Below, in pieces: positions 4,685 through 6,379 of a stretch of DNA of 6,379 nt. The position numbers and the translations under genes are program-made. Numbering within the stretch: position 1 is the stretch's first letter; the number at the start of each line of letters is the position of its first letter. The notes beneath the pieces are model-generated. The model was not told where the DNA came from and did no database searches. It saw nothing but the letters and a program-made list of their open reading frames with translations. Source of the stretch: Thermoleophilia bacterium (GTDB lineage: Bacteria; Actinomycetota; Thermoleophilia; Gaiellales; SKUG01). The stretch spans positions 1-6,379 of the forward strand of contig JAGQUL010000319.1 in assembly GCA_020438525.1 (NCBI GenBank), given 5' to 3'.

Positions 4685-6379
4685 ATGACCATCGATGCAC
4701 GCAGCAGGGCGCTACCGGTGCTGCCGTGGCGCGTGCCCGACGAGGGGGACTCGTCGTCGGCCAGCGGAACGATGCAGTCGATGCCGCTGCTTCCCCACCC
4801 ACCGCGCGCCGATCACGCGGTGACCGCCTCAGAGCAGTCCGAGAACGATCCGCTGCGCCCGCCCGGCCCCGACGGCTGGACGCCCGACACGATCACGCCG
4901 GTGCGCTCGCGCAACGAGGGCGGCTTCATCGGGTCGGCGCTCAACTTCACGCTCGGTGGCGTGGACGAGCATCCGGGGCAGCGCCTGTCGACCGCGCAGG
5001 TGGACGCGCTCGCGCCCTTCTATGCGACCGAGTTCGGGCTCGACGAGGGGTACGTGCGCAGCGAGCTCGCGAAGGTGTACGTGTACATCGGCGGGCCGAG
5101 CGTCGGCGGCCAGGCGATGACGATCGGGCATCACATCTACGTGCGCGACGAGAAGTCGCTCAGGCACATCCTCGCGCCGGGCGGTCGTCGCTGGCTGGCG
5201 CACGAGCTGTCGCACACGATGCAGTTCCTGTCGTACGACGGGGGCAGCCCGCACCAGTTCCTCGCCGACTACTTCAACAGCATGATCGTGGGGCGCGACC
5301 CGCAGACCCCGGGAACTGGCAAGGGCCCGCTGGTGTGGGGCGCGCTGTTCACGGGCCTGCGTACGCTCGGGCATCCGGAGTCGGAGATCGGCAAGGGCTC
5401 GTCGTCGCTGCGCGACACGCTGATCAGCACGGTGCTGCCGGCAACGGCGATCTCGGTGCCGGTGGCGCTCACGGCGGGCGGTGGGCTGAGCGCGCTGCGC
5501 GCGACGTCGGGGCGGCGCGTGCTGGGCACGGGTTCGTCGCTGGGCGCGGGCTTCGGCGTGATCGCGGCGCCGGCGATCGCGGGTTCGCTGCTCGGGGCAT
5601 ACGACGACCAGCTGGGCGGCAGCTCGCGCCTGCTCGCAACGCTTGCGGGCGGTGCGCTCGCGGGTGGCACGATGCTGGCGGGTGGCGCGTTCGGTGTCGG
5701 CGGATCCACGGCGGTCACGCAGTTCGGTCGCAACCTGGGCCGGGGCACGGCGATCGGGCTGGCGCTGGCCGCCACGATCGGGGGCGCGGCGATCGGGCTG
5801 ATGAGCTCGTCGGCGAGCGTCAACACGATGCGTGGCTGGTCGTCGAGCGCCGATGTGCTGCATCAGCTCGCGAACGCGCCGTCGGGCGAGGCGCCCGACA
5901 AGCTCGGGCTGCAGGACGCGGTGCACGATTCGCACTGGCAGGAGATCGACGCAGAGGCACTCGCGCGCACGTACGTGCGCGGGGAATGGGCCAAGCCCAA
6001 GCCGGGCGACCCGCCGGTGCAGGGGCGGGTGCCGGCGGCACCCGACACGCTCGCGGGGCGCGTGGACCAGGACGTGACGCATCGGCTCGACTGGGGCGTG
6101 AACATCCCGCTGATCATCGGCATCCCGGCGGCGATCGGCGTGGGCGCCGGCGTGCTGGGCGCGCGCACGGGCTCGACGGTACTGCGCACGACGATCAAGG
6201 AAGGTAAGGGTCCGGTCGCTGCGATCGGCGCGGCGATGGAGCTGCTCGGCAGCAAGCGCAAGGGCCTGGGCAACAGCATGGGCATCGGCGCTGCGCTCAC
6301 GGTGGCGCCACTCGTGGCGGGCGGGCTCACCGGCCCGCTCGCCTACAACGCGACCGGCAGCGACACGATCGCGCGCCTC
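4685..6379 (+). CDS. DUF4157-like HExxH metallopeptidase domain with glycine-rich membrane segments (partial, runs off window)
   Basis: At least 565 residues, open at the window end. Residues 1-75 are Pro/Ser-rich and probably disordered, with no signal peptide. Residues about 97-200 match the DUF4157 pattern: GQRLS (98-102), a VYVYIG strand (131-136), TIGHHIYVRDE (146-156), then GGRRWLAHELSHTMQF (166-181). H173, E174 and H177 would be zinc ligands and the general base; H190 or D195 might supply a third ligand. The rest is unusual for this domain. Hydrophobic Gly/Ala-rich segments, several with glycine-zipper spacing, lie at about 245-272, 285-306, 315-341, 353-376, 471-497 and 531-553, with a soluble stretch at 380-470. 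DUF4157 domains often occur in toxin-like proteins and contractile-injection-system cargo, so a membrane-inserting effector is possible but unproven. An integral membrane protease is the alternative. Function is not established. Confidence 0.8.
   Translation, partial: MTIDARSRALPVLPWRVPDEGDSSSASGTMQSMPLLPHPPRADHAVTASEQSENDPLRPPGPDGWTPDTITPVRSRNEGGFIGSALNFTLGGVDEHPGQRLSTAQVDALAPFYATEFGLDEGYVRSELAKVYVYIGGPSVGGQAMTIGHHIYVRDEKSLRHILAPGGRRWLAHELSHTMQFLSYDGGSPHQFLADYFNSMIVGRDPQTPGTGKGPLVWGALFTGLRTLGHPESEIGKGSSSLRDTLISTVLPATAISVPVALTAGGGLSALRATSGRRVLGTGSSLGAGFGVIAAPAIAGSLLGAYDDQLGGSSRLLATLAGGALAGGTMLAGGAFGVGGSTAVTQFGRNLGRGTAIGLALAATIGGAAIGLMSSSASVNTMRGWSSSADVLHQLANAPSGEAPDKLGLQDAVHDSHWQEIDAEALARTYVRGEWAKPKPGDPPVQGRVPAAPDTLAGRVDQDVTHRLDWGVNIPLIIGIPAAIGVGAGVLGARTGSTVLRTTIKEGKGPVAAIGAAMELLGSKRKGLGNSMGIGAALTVAPLVAGGLTGPLAYNATGSDTIARL

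Noticed and set aside
4522..6207. 561-codon plus-strand open frame and a 417-codon minus-strand frame over the same stretch
   Set aside because: Both are Arg/Ala-rich shadows of the DUF4157-like gene, whose true frame starts at 4685 and has no stop in the window.

Overview
The window looks like chromosomal DNA of a high-GC bacterium. By eye it is roughly 70% G+C, codons end mostly in G or C, arginine codons are CGN, and at least one start looks leaderless with a TANNNT -10 box. I favour Actinomycetota, possibly Thermoleophilia, but no rRNA or marker gene is present to settle it. No transposase, integrase, tRNA or cas gene is visible.

Layout, left to right. Bases 1-336 hold no gene. They carry three 46-bp palindromic repeats at an exact 83-bp period, two 37-bp intervening stretches, and a second copy of one stretch after the last repeat. 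The repeats lie just 3' of a small one-helix membrane protein gene (337-630, minus). A roughly 190-bp divergent promoter region separates that gene from a VTT/DedA-like polytopic membrane protein (821-1654, plus) with an acidic tail. On the opposite strand (1486-1854, minus) is a four-cysteine mini-protein whose tail overlaps that acidic tail. It diverges, across about 34 bp, from a 590-residue TPR protein with an acidic N-terminal region and four predicted membrane helices (1889-3661, plus). This converges on a precorrin-2 dehydrogenase / sirohydrochlorin ferrochelatase-like protein of siroheme synthesis (3727-4473, minus) with an unusual cysteine-rich N-terminal extension. Finally, a large protein starts at 4685 (plus) and runs off the window. 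It has a DUF4157-like HExxH metallopeptidase domain followed by at least six glycine/alanine-rich hydrophobic segments.

Functional coherence is limited. Orientations alternate almost gene by gene, so there is no operon here. Siroheme synthesis is the only recognisable pathway step. The other products are mostly membrane proteins of unknown function. The best candidates for something undescribed are the DUF4157-like/glycine-zipper protein, the Cys-extended siroheme enzyme, and the palindromic repeat cluster. Whether the DUF4157-like gene opens a contractile-injection or toxin locus cannot be judged without sequence beyond 6379.
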